A stretch of 64,000 bases of DNA from Brachyspira pilosicoli P43/6/78 (GTDB lineage: Bacteria > Spirochaetota > Brachyspiria > Brachyspirales > Brachyspiraceae): positions 2,294,001 to 2,358,000 of the forward strand of contig NC_019908.1 of the NCBI RefSeq assembly GCF_000325665.1, given 5' to 3'. The position numbers were made by a program, and so were the translations under genes. The notes under the pieces were generated by a model. It was not told the DNA's origin, searched no databases, and worked only from the letters and a program-made list of their open reading frames with translations. Of this stretch, positions 28,020 through 38,184 are shown piece by piece. Numbering within the stretch: position 1 is the stretch's first letter; the number at the start of each line of letters is the position of its first letter.

Positions 28020-29294
28020 TTAATTATCTTCTATTTTAAACTCAATATTTTTTAAGCCTTCTTTTGAAAGCATAGATTTATCAAGTTTTACAGTTTCCAT
28101 TTCGCCAGGAGCAAATATCAAATGCTTTTTATGTATTACTCTCTCACTGTCAAAATAAACATTTAAGAATTTATTTTGAAATATATTGCTTACTCTAAAT
28201 CTTACCATAACATGATCATCTACATTATCAATATTAATCATAGAAGGAACAGTATATCTTACTCCACTAGAGCCTTTTAAAGAAATAGAGTTACTGTCAT
28301 CTCTCCTTTTGTTTTTAAGAACATAAGAAGCAGCACTTCTTCCAGCAGTTTCAGCCTCTTCAGATACAAAATCCACTAAGTCATGAACATGAAGAACATT
28401 TCCGCAAGAGAATACTCCGTCAATATTAGTTTCTAAACTCTCATTAACTATAGCTCCAGAAGTGATAGGATTAATCTCAATACCAATCTCTTTTGAAAGC
28501 TCATTTTCAGGAATAAGCCCAACAGATAAAAGTAAAGTATCGCAAGAATAATATTCTTCAGTGCCTTTAATAGGCTTCATATTCTCATCAACTTTAGCTA
28601 TAGTAACGCCTTCAAGCCTCTCTTTTCCTTTAATATCAACAACTGTATGACTAAGTTTAAGAGGAATTCCAAAATCGTCCAAACATTGAACAATATTTCT
28701 TTTAAGTCCTCCAGAGAATGGAAGTATCTCAGCTACTACTTTTACTTTAGCTCCTTCAAAAGTCATTCTCCTAGCCATAATAAGCCCTATATCACCAGAA
28801 CCAAGTATAACAACTTCTTTACCAGGCATATAGCCTTCAATATTAACTAAATGCTGAGCAGCACCGGCAGAAAATATCCCCGCAGGTCTAAATCCTGGTA
28901 TATTCAAAGCTCCTCTTGAACGCTCACGGCAGCCCATAGCAAGTATTACAGCTTTGGCATTAATTTCAACTAAACCTTCTTCTTTATTTATATAAGTAAT
29001 TTTTTTAGTTTTGTCATTATTGAGTACAATATCCAAAACCATAGTATTAAGTTTATAATTGATATTTAAATTATAAACTTTTTCTATAAATCTATAAGCA
29101 TATTCAGGTCCTGTAAGCTCTTCACCAAATCTATGAAGTCCAAAACCATTATGTATGCATTGATTGAGTATGCCTCCAAGTACGGCATCTCTTTCCAACA
29201 TAAGTAAATTATCTATTCCATTTTCTTTAGCAGAAATGGCAGCGGCAAGTCCGGCAGGTCCTCCGCCTATAACAACAACATCATAAGATTCCAT
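28020..29294 (-). CDS. FAD/NAD(P)-dependent oxidoreductase of the glycerol cluster
   Basis: A 424-residue pyridine nucleotide-disulfide oxidoreductase-like protein. It has the FAD loop 'VVIGGGPAGLAAAISA' at the N-terminus, 'GCRERSRGALNIPGFRPAG' and a second nucleotide loop 'VVILGSGDIGLIMARRM', then 'GVFSCGNVLHVHDLVD' near the FAD. A CxxC redox centre in the thioredoxin-reductase position is not seen. The family pairs with GlpA-like dehydrogenases and DUF1667, probably passing electrons between them and NAD or a carrier. It is in the glycerol cluster downstream of the GlpA-like gene. Confidence 0.8.
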   Translation of the reverse strand: MESYDVVVIGGGPAGLAAAISAKENGIDNLLMLERDAVLGGILNQCIHNGFGLHRFGEELTGPEYAYRFIEKVYNLNINYKLNTMVLDIVLNNDKTKKITYINKEEGLVEINAKAVILAMGCRERSRGALNIPGFRPAGIFSAGAAQHLVNIEGYMPGKEVVILGSGDIGLIMARRMTFEGAKVKVVAEILPFSGGLKRNIVQCLDDFGIPLKLSHTVVDIKGKERLEGVTIAKVDENMKPIKGTEEYYSCDTLLLSVGLIPENELSKEIGIEINPITSGAIVNESLETNIDGVFSCGNVLHVHDLVDFVSEEAETAGRSAASYVLKNKRRDDSNSISLKGSSGVRYTVPSMINIDNVDDHVMVRFRVSNIFQNKFLNVYFDSERVIHKKHLIFAPGEMETVKLDKSMLSKEGLKNIEFKIEDN

Positions 29295-29356
29295 TTTTAC
29301 TCCATTTATTTTTTATTTTTTTATATACAAAAAATTTTTAAGTTTATTAATTTTTT

Positions 29357-29460
29357 GTTGTTCTTTTTCCCGCCTTCGCACCCACAGGCACTCCCGTTGG
29401 TCGCTGTGCGGACTTCGTCAAAAGAACCATACGAAGTACGCCTCGCGGCGAAAGTGCAAG
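29357..29460. repeat. GC-rich dispersed repeat, copy 2
   Basis: A GC-rich block in the 208-base gap between the two oxidoreductase genes. It contains 'CACAGGCACTCCCGTTGGTCG' style text similar to 47130 ('CACAGGCACTTCCTACGGTCG') and ends 'AAAGTGCAAG'. It interrupts an otherwise compact gene cluster. Confidence 0.6.
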
Positions 29461-29502
29461 TATAAAATTAGTATCAAACTATATTATACAAAATACTAAT
29501 TA

Positions 29503-30942
29503 TTAAAAAGTTTCCTTGTCATAACCAATAACTATTTCAGAACCTTTACCGCATTTTGTAATAGTTATAGGTGAAACATTAAGTTCTCTAGCTAATATCT
29601 CTATTATCTTAGGAGAACAGAATCCTCCCTGGCATCTTCCAAGTCCAGCACGTACACGCCTTTTAACTCCGTCAATAGATTTAGCTCCTATAGGGCTTTT
29701 TATAGCTTCTACTATTTCACCTTCTGTTACTTTCTCGCATCTGCAAATAATATGCCCATATAAAGGATTTTCTTTTATAAGTTTATTTTTCTCTTTATTA
29801 GAAAGAGCATTAAAATGAGTTATTCCTTTTCTCTTTTCTATAAAGTTTTCTTTCTTCTCGAAGTTTCCTTTTTTACTTACTATATCAGCAACCATCACTC
29901 CTATAGCAGGAGAAGAAACAAGTCCAGGAGATTCTATTCCAGCACAGTCAAAAAATCCTTCGCAGTCTTCAATCTCTTTTATAATAAACTCATGATTATC
30001 CTCATGAGGACGAAGCCCGCAGAAAGAAGTAATAACTTTATTGTAAGGAATATTTTTTACTGTCATTTTTGATTTCTCTATAATTTGTGCAAGTCCTTCA
30101 GCAGTAGTGTTTAATCCCTCTTTATCTTCTATATCAATTGCAGTAGGTCCAAGCATTATATTGCCATGAGCTGTAGGAGTAACTAAAATACCTTTACCTA
30201 GTTTTGTAGGAAGAGCAAATATTGTAGAAGTAACAAGATTATCAACTTCTTTGTCTAACAAAATATAATCGCCTCTTCTAGGAGTTATATGTATTTTATT
30301 TTTACTCATCATATTATGAAACTTATCAGCATAAACACCTGCCGCATTTACAATATATTTTGCTTTTATAGTGCCATTATTAGTTTCTACTTCAAAAGTG
30401 CCGTCAGAGAGTTTTTTTATATTAATTACTTCAGTGTAAAACTTAAACTCTACTCCATTAGCATGGGCATTTTCAGCATAAGCAATATTTAATATAAAAG
30501 GATCAACTATTCCTCCAGTAGGAGCATACAATGCCGCACATACATTATCATTTAAGTTAGGCTCTTTTTTATGAACCTCTTCTCTGTTTAATATCTGAAG
30601 TCCTTCAACTCCATTTTTTATTCCTCTTTCATATATAGCCTGTAAATTAGGCATATCCTCTTCATTAGTACAAACTACCAATGAACCATTTTGTTTGAAA
30701 GGCACATCAAGGTCTTCTGCTATTTTTTTCATCATCTTATTTCCTAATACATTTAGCTTAGCCATAAGTGAACCATTAGCAGCATCAAACCCAGCATGCA
30801 CTATTCCGCTATTAGATTTTGAAGTACCAGAGCAAACATCTTCACCTCTCTCAACAACACATATATTAGCTTTATATCTTGAAAGCTCGCGTGCCGCAGA
30901 AGTACCAGATACACCAGCACCTATAATCAATACATCATACAT
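29503..30942 (-). CDS. glpA: GlpA-like glycerol-3-phosphate dehydrogenase with BFD-type [2Fe-2S] domain
   Basis: A 479-residue FAD-dependent dehydrogenase. The N-terminal FAD loop is 'VLIIGAGVSGTSAARELS', and the DAO fold continues to about residue 380. The C-terminal BFD-like domain has four cysteines in 'CRCEKVTEGEI' and 'RCQGGFCSP', which would bind [2Fe-2S] as in anaerobic GlpA. It oxidises glycerol 3-phosphate to dihydroxyacetone phosphate. It lies downstream of glpF and glpK. The assignment to G3P rather than another alpha-hydroxy acid rests on this context. Confidence 0.82.
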   Translation of the reverse strand: MYDVLIIGAGVSGTSAARELSRYKANICVVERGEDVCSGTSKSNSGIVHAGFDAANGSLMAKLNVLGNKMMKKIAEDLDVPFKQNGSLVVCTNEEDMPNLQAIYERGIKNGVEGLQILNREEVHKKEPNLNDNVCAALYAPTGGIVDPFILNIAYAENAHANGVEFKFYTEVINIKKLSDGTFEVETNNGTIKAKYIVNAAGVYADKFHNMMSKNKIHITPRRGDYILLDKEVDNLVTSTIFALPTKLGKGILVTPTAHGNIMLGPTAIDIEDKEGLNTTAEGLAQIIEKSKMTVKNIPYNKVITSFCGLRPHEDNHEFIIKEIEDCEGFFDCAGIESPGLVSSPAIGVMVADIVSKKGNFEKKENFIEKRKGITHFNALSNKEKNKLIKENPLYGHIICRCEKVTEGEIVEAIKSPIGAKSIDGVKRRVRAGLGRCQGGFCSPKIIEILARELNVSPITITKCGKGSEIVIGYDKETF

Positions 30943-31057
30943 AATATATATTTCCTCTATTAATTAATAAATAATCATATTAATAAAAAATATAATTAAT
31001 AAAAATGATTATTATTTGCATATTTATTACTAAATATGCAAATAAAATAATAAAAAA

Positions 31058-32569
<1,512 letters not shown>

Positions 32570-32578
32570 TTAAAATTA

Positions 32579-33319
32579 TTATTTTTTAGAAAATATATTT
32601 CCTATTGTAACATCATAAACAATAGCTCCAAATATTCCTCCTACTATAGGTCCTATTATTGGAACTATCCAAACATTACTGCCGTCTGTAAGTCCGTTAT
32701 TTTTAAAACCTACTAAAACTGCAAAAAGTCTAGGTCCTAAATCACGTGCAGGATTAATAGCATAACCATGCATAAATCCAAATGATGTACCTATAGCAAC
32801 TATTATAAGTCCTACTATTATAGGTCCTAAATTTGCACCTGCTGGCGTATTATTGGCATCTCCTGTAGTAAGTATTAAAAATATCAATATAAATGTTCCT
32901 ACAACTTGGTCTATAAATCCATATAAAAAACCAGGAACTGCTGGAAAAGTTGCAAAAACTCCCGCAGTGTTTTCAAAATTAGGATCAACTTCTATCCATT
33001 TTCCATAATAAACAGCAAATACTATAGCAGCCCCTATAAAAAAGCCTATCATCTGTGCTACTATATAATACCAAACTTTAGACCATTGAAATCTTCCTGT
33101 AACAGCTAATGCCAAAGTAACAGCAGGATTTAAATGTGCCCCACTTATTTTTCCGGAAGCATATATACCAAATGTTACAGCAAGCCCCCAAGCAATATGT
33201 ATGTTTATAGGAGCACCATTGTTTCCTACAACTACAGATGCTACAACTCCGCATCCGAATAATGCTATAAACATAGAGCCAATTATTTCTGCTAAAAATT
33301 CTGATTTTTTAGTATACAT
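32579..33319 (-). CDS. glpF: Glycerol uptake facilitator (aquaglyceroporin)
   Basis: A 246-residue MIP-family channel with six membrane helices and both half-helix motifs, NPA at 64-66 in 'GAHLNPAVT' and NPA at 189-191 followed by 'RD' in 'AINPARDLGPRLF'. The aspartate after the second NPAR is typical of glycerol-conducting members. It opens the glycerol genes and lies 41 bases after rubrerythrin on the same strand. Confidence 0.94.
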   Translation of the reverse strand: MYTKKSEFLAEIIGSMFIALFGCGVVASVVVGNNGAPINIHIAWGLAVTFGIYASGKISGAHLNPAVTLALAVTGRFQWSKVWYYIVAQMIGFFIGAAIVFAVYYGKWIEVDPNFENTAGVFATFPAVPGFLYGFIDQVVGTFILIFLILTTGDANNTPAGANLGPIIVGLIIVAIGTSFGFMHGYAINPARDLGPRLFAVLVGFKNNGLTDGSNVWIVPIIGPIVGGIFGAIVYDVTIGNIFSKK

Positions 33320-33360
33320 AATATATAACCCCCATAAATTTAATTTGTAATTATTTATTA

Positions 33361-33858
33361 TTAATTTATTCCGCCAACTCTATATTGTTCGCATACAGGG
33401 CATCTTTTTGGTGCTTTACTCTCTGTGTGTATATATCCGCATTTTTGACATTGCCATTTTGGTGCCTCTTTACCTTTATCACCTAAAAAACTTTCAAACA
33501 TCTTTTTATGACCTTCTTCTATTTTTGCTACATGCTCAAATAGTATTGCTATGTCATTAAATCCCTCTTCTTTTGCAGTTTTTGCAAAGTTTAAATACAT
33601 TTCTGTAGATTCATAAGTCTCTCCTGCAATTGCATCTTGTAGATTTTCTTCTTTCGATAATATTCCATGATAACGCTCAAACCATAATTTTCCATGTTCC
33701 TGTTCATTTCTCGATGCCTTCTCAAAAGCTAATGCTAAACTCTCCATTCCATCTTCTCTTGCTTTTTCAGCATAGTATATATATTTGCATCTTGCCATTG
33801 CCTCTCCAATAAATGCCGTCTTTAAATTTTCACTAGTTTTTGAGTTCTTTAAATCCAT
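33361..33858 (-). CDS. rbr: Rubrerythrin
   Basis: A peroxide-reducing di-iron protein of strict anaerobes. The 165-residue protein has the ferritin-like di-iron domain with ExxH-type ligands ('RNEQEHGKLW' and 'KIEEGHKKMF') and a C-terminal rubredoxin domain ('CQKCGYIH' and 'RCPVCEQY'). I chose ATG 33858 over the upstream ATG 33873, because GGAGG lies between them at a proper distance for 33858. Whether it is cotranscribed with glpF is not clear. Confidence 0.93.
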   Translation of the reverse strand: MDLKNSKTSENLKTAFIGEAMARCKYIYYAEKAREDGMESLALAFEKASRNEQEHGKLWFERYHGILSKEENLQDAIAGETYESTEMYLNFAKTAKEEGFNDIAILFEHVAKIEEGHKKMFESFLGDKGKEAPKWQCQKCGYIHTESKAPKRCPVCEQYRVGGIN

Positions 33859-34155
33859 ATTATTATCCTCCATTAAAAAAATATTAATATTTCATAGTTA
33901 ATAGTATAGAAATTTTATAACTGAAATAAATATTCATAGACAAAAAATAATTTTTTTATTATTTTTTATTTATAAATAAAATTGAAGAATAGTTAGTTTT
34001 GAATATTTATATACATAACGGCGGTATGGTTTATTTGAATGAAAAATTATTGAAAATTAATATAAAGGCATATTTGTTATAATTATAAACAGATATATAC
34101 CTATACCTACTATATCTATATTGCTAAAACTCTTAAATAATTGTAATTATACATT

Positions 34156-34302
34156 TTATACGTTTTTGTTTCTCTTATAGCAGCATTTCTTAGATTCTCC
34201 AGAACAGTTACATTCTTTCTTTACTATTTTCTTTCTTAATGAAAAAAACATTATAATTATTGCTATTAGTATTATTATGGGTATTGCTATTAAATCTATC
34301 AT
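34156..34302 (-). CDS. FeoB-associated-type small Cys-rich membrane protein
   Basis: A 48-residue protein found by reading the gap between rubrerythrin and serS. It has one N-terminal membrane helix ('LIAIPIIILIAIIIMFF'), a basic stretch 'LRKKIVKKE' and four cysteines in 'CNCSGESKKCCYK'. This matches the small FeoB-associated Cys-rich membrane proteins that usually sit at the end of feoAB operons. A GAGGAG site lies upstream of its ATG. No feoA or feoB gene is in the window, so it is an orphan here. Confidence 0.7.
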   Translation of the reverse strand: MIDLIAIPIIILIAIIIMFFSLRKKIVKKECNCSGESKKCCYKRNKNV

Positions 34303-34456
34303 TATTAAATATTCTCCTCATTTGTTAGTATATTCTAACAAAATATCTAGGCTTGTCAATATTTAAATAAAATTTTTACAATATTAATAATAAACATTTT
34401 ACTATTTTTAAAATAGTAGTATAATTAACATAAATTTTTATTTAAGGATTTTTATT

Positions 34457-35737
34457 ATGATAGATGTAAAATTAATAAGAGAGAACATTGAATTAGTAGA
34501 AGAGAATTTAAGAAAGAGAAGGAGTAAAGTTTCTCTTGACAAATTAAAAGCTTTAGAACATGAGAGATTAGACCTTTTAAAAGAAGTAGAGCAAGACAGA
34601 GCTAAAAAAAATGAATCTTCAAAAAAAGTCGGTGAATGTATGAAAGCCGGCAAAAAAGAAGAGGCAGAAAAAATAAAAGAAGAGATGAAAACATTTACTG
34701 AATCCTTAAATAAAAAAGAAGAAAAATTAGCAGAATTAGAAGAGGCAGTTAATAACGAAATACTTTATTTGCCAAATATGCTTTCTGAAGATGTACCTGA
34801 TGGTGATGATGAGAAAGCAAACAAAGAAATAATAAGATGGGGAGAGCCTCGCAAGTTTGATTTTGAAGTAAAAGACCATGTGGATATAGCTGTAGGGCTT
34901 GATATACTTGACATTGAAAGAGCTGTAAGAATGGCTAGAACTCGTTTTTCACTTATGAAAGGAAAAGGAGCGGCATTAGAGAGAGCATTGATTAACTTTA
35001 TGCTTAAGAAACATACAAGCGAGCATGGTTATACAGAATATGTGCCTCCTATGCTTGTTAATGGCAGAACTATGACAGGTACTGGTCAGCTTCCAAAGTT
35101 TGAAGAGGATTTATTTAAAACTACAGATGACCCTGCTTTATACCTCATACCTACTGCAGAAGTTCCTCTTACAAACATATACAGAGAAGAGATTATACCA
35201 GAGAATATGCTTCCATTATATTGTACTGCTTATACACCATGTTTCCGTTCTGAGGCTGGTTCTTATGGTAAGGATATGAGAGGTTTAATAAGACAGCACC
35301 AATTTGACAAAGTTGAACTCGTAAAAATATGTGCTGCTGACAAGTCTAAAGAAGAGCATGAGAAAATGCTTAAAGATGCTGAAAGTATTTTACAGGCATT
35401 AGAGCTTCCATACAGAGTGGTTGTTCTTTCTTCTGGAGATATAGGAAATGCTGCATACAAAACTTTTGATATAGAAGTTTGGCTTCCTTCACAAAACATG
35501 TATAGAGAAATTTCAAGCGTAAGTAACTGTTGGGATTATCAGGCAAGAAGAATGCAGATGAGAACTAGAAGAAACGGCAAAACTGAATTAGTACACACAT
35601 TAAATGGTTCTGGTATTGCTGTTGGAAGAACTTGGATAGCTATACTTGAAAATTATCAGCAGGCAGACGGAAGCGTAATAATTCCAGATGCTTTAAGACC
35701 GTTTACTGGTTTCGACAAGATAGAAAAGGTTAATTAA
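34457..35737 (+). CDS. serS: Seryl-tRNA synthetase
   Basis: Class II aminoacyl-tRNA synthetase, 426 residues. The N-terminal coiled-coil arm (about residues 30-100) binds tRNA-Ser. The catalytic domain has 'TAEVPLTNIYREEI', motif 2 'FRSEAGSYGKDMRGLIRQHQF' and motif 3 'LNGSGIAVGRTWIAILEN'. An AAGGA site precedes the ATG. Its stop overlaps the start of the TfoX-like gene by one base. Confidence 0.96.
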   Translation: MIDVKLIRENIELVEENLRKRRSKVSLDKLKALEHERLDLLKEVEQDRAKKNESSKKVGECMKAGKKEEAEKIKEEMKTFTESLNKKEEKLAELEEAVNNEILYLPNMLSEDVPDGDDEKANKEIIRWGEPRKFDFEVKDHVDIAVGLDILDIERAVRMARTRFSLMKGKGAALERALINFMLKKHTSEHGYTEYVPPMLVNGRTMTGTGQLPKFEEDLFKTTDDPALYLIPTAEVPLTNIYREEIIPENMLPLYCTAYTPCFRSEAGSYGKDMRGLIRQHQFDKVELVKICAADKSKEEHEKMLKDAESILQALELPYRVVVLSSGDIGNAAYKTFDIEVWLPSQNMYREISSVSNCWDYQARRMQMRTRRNGKTELVHTLNGSGIAVGRTWIAILENYQQADGSVIIPDALRPFTGFDKIEKVN

Positions 35738-36057
35738 TGCCATCATCTAAAGAATTTCTTAATATAGTATTAAATAAACTAGATTCTTTAGATAATATTA
35801 ATTATAAACAGATGATGGGTGAATACATAATCTATTATAAGAAAAAAATAATAGCTTATGTATGTGATAATCATCTTTTCATAAAGGCTACTGATAAGGC
35901 AAAAACTTTAATAAAAGATTATATATTAAAGCCGCCTTATGAAAATGCTAAAGATATGATATTTATAGAAGATATCAATAAATATGATAATGATTTCTTT
36001 GAGTATTTATTCAAAGAGATTTATGATGAGCTTCCTTCTATAAAGAAAAAATACTAA
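35737..36057 (+). CDS. TfoX N-terminal domain-like protein
   Basis: A 106-residue protein similar to the N-terminal domain of TfoX/Sxy ('MMGEYIIYYKKKIIAYVCDNHLFIK', split here over the family's 'MFGGYGLY' position, and 'KPPYENAKDMIFIED'). TfoX regulates competence in gamma-proteobacteria, but short stand-alone members in other phyla have no known role. Translation is coupled to serS by a one-base overlap. Confidence 0.7.
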   Translation: MPSSKEFLNIVLNKLDSLDNINYKQMMGEYIIYYKKKIIAYVCDNHLFIKATDKAKTLIKDYILKPPYENAKDMIFIEDINKYDNDFFEYLFKEIYDELPSIKKKY

Positions 36058-36075
36058 AAAATAAATAAAAACATT

Positions 36076-36110
36076 AAAGTGCATATCTTAATTTAAGGTT
36101 TGCACTTTTT
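36076..36110 (+). terminator. Terminator of serS and the TfoX-like gene
   Basis: AAAGTGCA at 36076-36083 pairs with TGCACTTT at 36101-36108 and is followed by T residues. Confidence 0.8.
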
Positions 36111-36140
36111 TATTGCATCAAAGGTTATATAGAATTTTTT

Positions 36141-36200
36141 ATTGTTCTTTTTCCCGCAGCACACCACAGGCGGGCTTCGCCAAGAACCAAAAAGTGCGAG
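36141..36200. repeat. GC-rich dispersed repeat, copy 3 (short)
   Basis: Shares 'TTGTTCTTTTTCCCGC' and the closing 'AAAGTGCGAG' with the block at 29357-29460, and is shortened inside. It lies between the TfoX-like gene and oppA. Confidence 0.55.
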
Positions 36201-36281
36201 TAGTATAGTTTTATATGTTTGGAATATATAAAACTAAAATAATATTTATATTTTGTTATATATAAAAAGCTATACTTTATT

Positions 36282-36370
36282 AAATGCAGTTATTTTGCTT
36301 CTTTTATACCAATAAAAGAAGTGGTGTTTTTACCATACGGGCACGCTTCGCAGGTGGCAAAGCCACCACA
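36282..36370. repeat. GC-rich dispersed repeat, copy 4
   Basis: Begins 'AAATGCAGT' followed by 'TTTTGCTTCTTTTA', then 'AAAAGAAGTGGTG' and 'CATACGGGCACGC', in the same order as copies 5 and 6, and ends with a GTGGCAAAGCCAC hairpin. Confidence 0.6.
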
Positions 36371-36389
36371 AAAATAAAAATTTCTTTAA

Positions 36390-36468
36390 CGCACGGTAAA
36401 CGAAATTTTTAATATAAGTTGATTAATTAATATTATTTTTATTATATATAAAATCAGCTAAGCGTGCG
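36390..36468. repeat. CGCACG-bounded ~80-bp element, copy 3
   Basis: Starts CGCACGGTAAAC and ends GCGTGCG. It lies 15 bases from the end of the downstream oppA paralogue. Confidence 0.65.
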
Positions 36469-36483
36469 TTTAATATAATCAAA

Positions 36484-38079
36484 CTACTCTAAATAAGCAT
36501 TAAAAAATCTGTATAACCCCTGAGAATCGTATTCTACTCCTTTTAATTTTGGTGAAACTAATAATGCTTCAGAATAAAAATATATTGGTATTATAGCATT
36601 GTCATTCATAAAAATATTTTCTGCTGAATGAAGGGCAGGCATTCTTATATCATTATTTTTGTTTGTGGAGGCTATGTCTATATAATCATCAAAAGCCTTG
36701 TTTGAATATGAACCGTAATTGTTAGGAGCATTACTTTTAAAAATGTTTAAAAAGTTTATAGGGTCATTATAATCGGCATACCATAGATAAACAGCCAAAT
36801 CAAAGTTTCTGTCATACATATTTTGAAGATAAGAAGCCCATTCATGCTTAACTATTCTTACATCAATGTTTAAATTCTCTTTAAGCATACTCTGAACAGC
36901 ATCGGCTATATTTATATCAAACTCCCTTGTAGCTATAAGCAAATCAATTACAGGAAAATTTCTGCCGTTTTCGTATCCTGCTTGAGATAATAATTTTTTA
37001 GCTTCTTCTATGTTTTTCTGATAGTTTGAAGATATTATATATTCTCCTCCTTTAGTTCTGAAATCTCCGTCTATGTCATTAATACCATAAGGAACTAAAC
37101 TTCCTGCAGGTCGCTCTCCGCATCTTGTAATTGATTTTACTATATAGTCTCTGTCAATGGCTAAAGATATAGCTTTTCTTACATTTTCATCTTTTAAAAC
37201 TTCTTTGTTTAGATTAAATCTGTAATAATATGATGCAGCCACTGGTACAATATGAACTATTCCTTTTTGCTTTAGGCTTTCAATATCGTTTCTAGGAAAA
37301 GGCTTTGCAAAATGAATTGAATTATTAAGCACACCAGCAAGAGAAGTATTAGGCTCTTCCATTAAAAGAAAAGTTAATTTATTAGGCTTTGTGTTTTCAT
37401 TATTCCAATAGTTGGTATTTCTTTCTAATATTATGCTTTTATCGAAATTTCTTTCAGTCATTTTAAAAGCACCATTTCCAATATATGTTGCAGGCTTTAG
37501 AGTCCATTTATCACCATATTCATTTATTATATCTTCTCGAACGGGATAAAAAGGAGGATAAGCAGCAAGCTCTAAAAAATATGCAGTAGGGCTATTTAAT
37601 TCTACTTCAAATGTATAATCATCTATTGCTTTAACTCCAAGCTCTTCTACAGTCTTTTCACCGCTTATAACTTCTTTTGCATTTTTTATCACTTCAAAAT
37701 AATAGCTGTATTTATTGGCAGTTTTTGGATCAACAGCACGCCTCCAAGTATAAACAAAGTCCTCTGCTTTAACTTCTTTACCGTCGCTCCATTTAGCATT
37801 GGTTCTCAAATGAAAAGTATAAATATTTCCTTCTTTATTAATATCCCATGTTTCAGCAACTCCGCCTATTATTTTATTATTGGCATCTTTTTTTGTAAGC
37901 CCCTCAAAAGCATGAAGAATATATATCATAGTGAGATTATCTGTGTTTAAAGTAGGGTCCATAGTTAGAGGTTCAGGAGCAAGATTTATAACAATTTCAT
38001 TATTTGTAATTATTTCTTTTTTTGAACATGATATGATTAATAGTATTAATAAAATAGCAGTAATTATTTTTTTGAACAT
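36484..38079 (-). CDS. oppA: Oligopeptide ABC transporter substrate-binding lipoprotein (second copy)
   Basis: A 531-residue SBP_bac_5 protein with the lipobox 'LLIISCSKK'. It matches the protein encoded at 18194-19795 along its whole length, for example 'NAKWSDGKEVKAEDFVYTW' against 'NAKWSDGKKITAEDFVYSW'. The two are paralogues and may differ in peptide preference. No permease genes adjoin it. Confidence 0.9.
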   Translation of the reverse strand: MFKKIITAILLILLIISCSKKEIITNNEIVINLAPEPLTMDPTLNTDNLTMIYILHAFEGLTKKDANNKIIGGVAETWDINKEGNIYTFHLRTNAKWSDGKEVKAEDFVYTWRRAVDPKTANKYSYYFEVIKNAKEVISGEKTVEELGVKAIDDYTFEVELNSPTAYFLELAAYPPFYPVREDIINEYGDKWTLKPATYIGNGAFKMTERNFDKSIILERNTNYWNNENTKPNKLTFLLMEEPNTSLAGVLNNSIHFAKPFPRNDIESLKQKGIVHIVPVAASYYYRFNLNKEVLKDENVRKAISLAIDRDYIVKSITRCGERPAGSLVPYGINDIDGDFRTKGGEYIISSNYQKNIEEAKKLLSQAGYENGRNFPVIDLLIATREFDINIADAVQSMLKENLNIDVRIVKHEWASYLQNMYDRNFDLAVYLWYADYNDPINFLNIFKSNAPNNYGSYSNKAFDDYIDIASTNKNNDIRMPALHSAENIFMNDNAIIPIYFYSEALLVSPKLKGVEYDSQGLYRFFNAYLE

Positions 38080-38184
38080 TTGTTTTTCCTTTGCATTAAT
38101 TTATAAAAGTACAATTCTATTATGGTTATAATATATTTTTGTTCCCAATAGATTTAGGATTAAATAAATTTGCATTATAATTTT

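Noticed and set aside
33859-33873. Upstream ATG of rubrerythrin
   Set aside because: The GGAGG between the two ATGs serves the downstream one at 33858.
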